From contig QMZF01000096.1 of assembly GCA_003663055.1 (NCBI GenBank), forward strand, positions 1-5,574: a stretch of DNA of 5,574 nucleotides, read 5' to 3'. The position numbers and the translations under genes were made by a program. This document shows positions 5,257 through 5,574 of this stretch, piece after piece (position 1 is the first letter of the stretch; each line of letters opens with the position of its first letter). The notes under the pieces were generated by a model. That model made no database searches. It saw only the letters and a list, made by a program, of their open reading frames with translations, and was not told the origin of the DNA. The DNA is from Archaeoglobales archaeon (GTDB lineage: Archaea; Halobacteriota; Archaeoglobi; Archaeoglobales; Archaeoglobaceae).

Positions 5257-5574
5257 AGGGAAAAATAGTTCTCGTTCCGTTTCCATTTACCGATTTCTCT
5301 GCATAAAGCTCAGACCTGCGCTGGTTTTGTACGAAGGAGATAGAGATGTGGTTGTAGCGTTTATTTCGTCAAAAATTCCACCTCAACCAACAGAGTCGGA
5401 TGTGATAATAACTAAAAACCATCCAGAATTTCCACTGACAGGATTAAAAGTCGATTCCGTAATAAAGCTTGATAAAATAGCTACACTTTCAAAGAACCTA
5501 ATCATTGGTGAAATCGGAGAGGTTGGAACCAAGGAACCAAGCTATTTTTAAGAGTGCTCGATTTCGTCAACAAA
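5253..5574 (+). pseudogene. MazF/PemK-family endoribonuclease toxin, frameshifted and cut by the window edge
   Basis: This was a type II toxin of the MazF/PemK/CcdB-like fold, an mRNA-cleaving ribonuclease in active members. ATG 5253 overlaps the antitoxin stop and gives MKGKIVLVPFPFTDFSA, the standard PemK opening, then hits TAA at 5304-5306. The next family motif, KLRPALVLYEG, begins at 5306 in the -1 frame, so one base has been lost (or two gained) near 5304. That second frame carries AFISSKIPP, DVIITKNHPEFPLTGLKVDS, VIKLDKIATLSKNLIIGEIGEVGTK and then reaches TAA at 5549-5551. The second lesion is an 8-bp tandem duplication, GGAACCAA at 5525-5532 and 5533-5540; removing one copy restores GEVGTKLFLRVLDFVNK, open to the window end. 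Two separate lesions argue for decay over a sequencing error. The conserved RP and TSK-like (SSK) motifs of the family are still legible. Confidence 0.8.

Noticed and set aside
5327..5551. A separate 74-residue protein beginning at TTG 5327
   Set aside because: This is the second half of the broken PemK toxin; the first half lies directly upstream in another frame, and TTG 5327 is inside the conserved LRPALVLYEG segment.

Overview
This window looks like chromosomal DNA from a hyperthermophilic euryarchaeon of the Archaeoglobales (Archaeoglobus, Ferroglobus or Geoglobus type). The evidence is an HMf-type histone, an F420H2:NADP+ oxidoreductase (Fno) that closely resembles the Archaeoglobus fulgidus enzyme, a DUF1922 zinc-ribbon protein, an archaeal AAA ATPase with a DUF234 nuclease-like tail, and archaeal TATA boxes about 25 bp upstream of several starts that have no leader. 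The assignment comes from recalled family sequences, not from a search.

Layout, left to right. (1) Positions 1-256 are non-coding. They hold a CRISPR-repeat-like stretch at the extreme left edge, a possible H-type pseudoknot at 143-177, and the promoter and putative operator of a toxin-antitoxin operon. (2) A vapB-vapC pair at 257-812 (+) encodes a ribbon-helix-helix antitoxin and a PIN-domain RNase toxin. (3) A DUF234 ATPase at 775-2052 (-) converges on vapC, and the two 3' ends overlap by 38 bp. (4) A divergent promoter region of about 100 bp leads to a two-gene unit (+): an FAD-dependent oxidoreductase of the protoporphyrinogen-oxidase/UDP-galactopyranose-mutase-like class (2167-3393) and a small DUF1922 zinc protein (3395-3610). 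(5) A histone gene (3646-3849, -) and, upstream of it on the same strand, an fno-type gene (4082-4738, -) each have their own promoter. They are separated by a 232-bp spacer with a candidate hairpin. (6) After a spacer of about 330 bp comes a second toxin-antitoxin locus (+): an intact short coiled-coil antitoxin (5068-5256) followed in ATGA overlap by a MazF/PemK-family toxin. The toxin is broken by a one-base frameshift and by an 8-bp tandem duplication, and it runs off the right edge.

Two toxin-antitoxin loci, one intact and one with only its toxin damaged, flank a group of core and housekeeping genes. Core chromatin and redox genes (histone, fno) have Shine-Dalgarno leaders. The accessory genes (vapB, ATPase, oxidoreductase, second antitoxin) look leaderless. 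The most notable observations are the two independent lesions in the PemK toxin, the tandem overlapping palindromes on the vapBC core promoter, the His-to-Gln change at an active-site position of the Fno homologue, and the possible CRISPR edge at position 1. I found no convincing entirely new system; each gene fits a known family, though the oxidoreductase, the DUF1922 protein and the DUF234 ATPase have no settled function.
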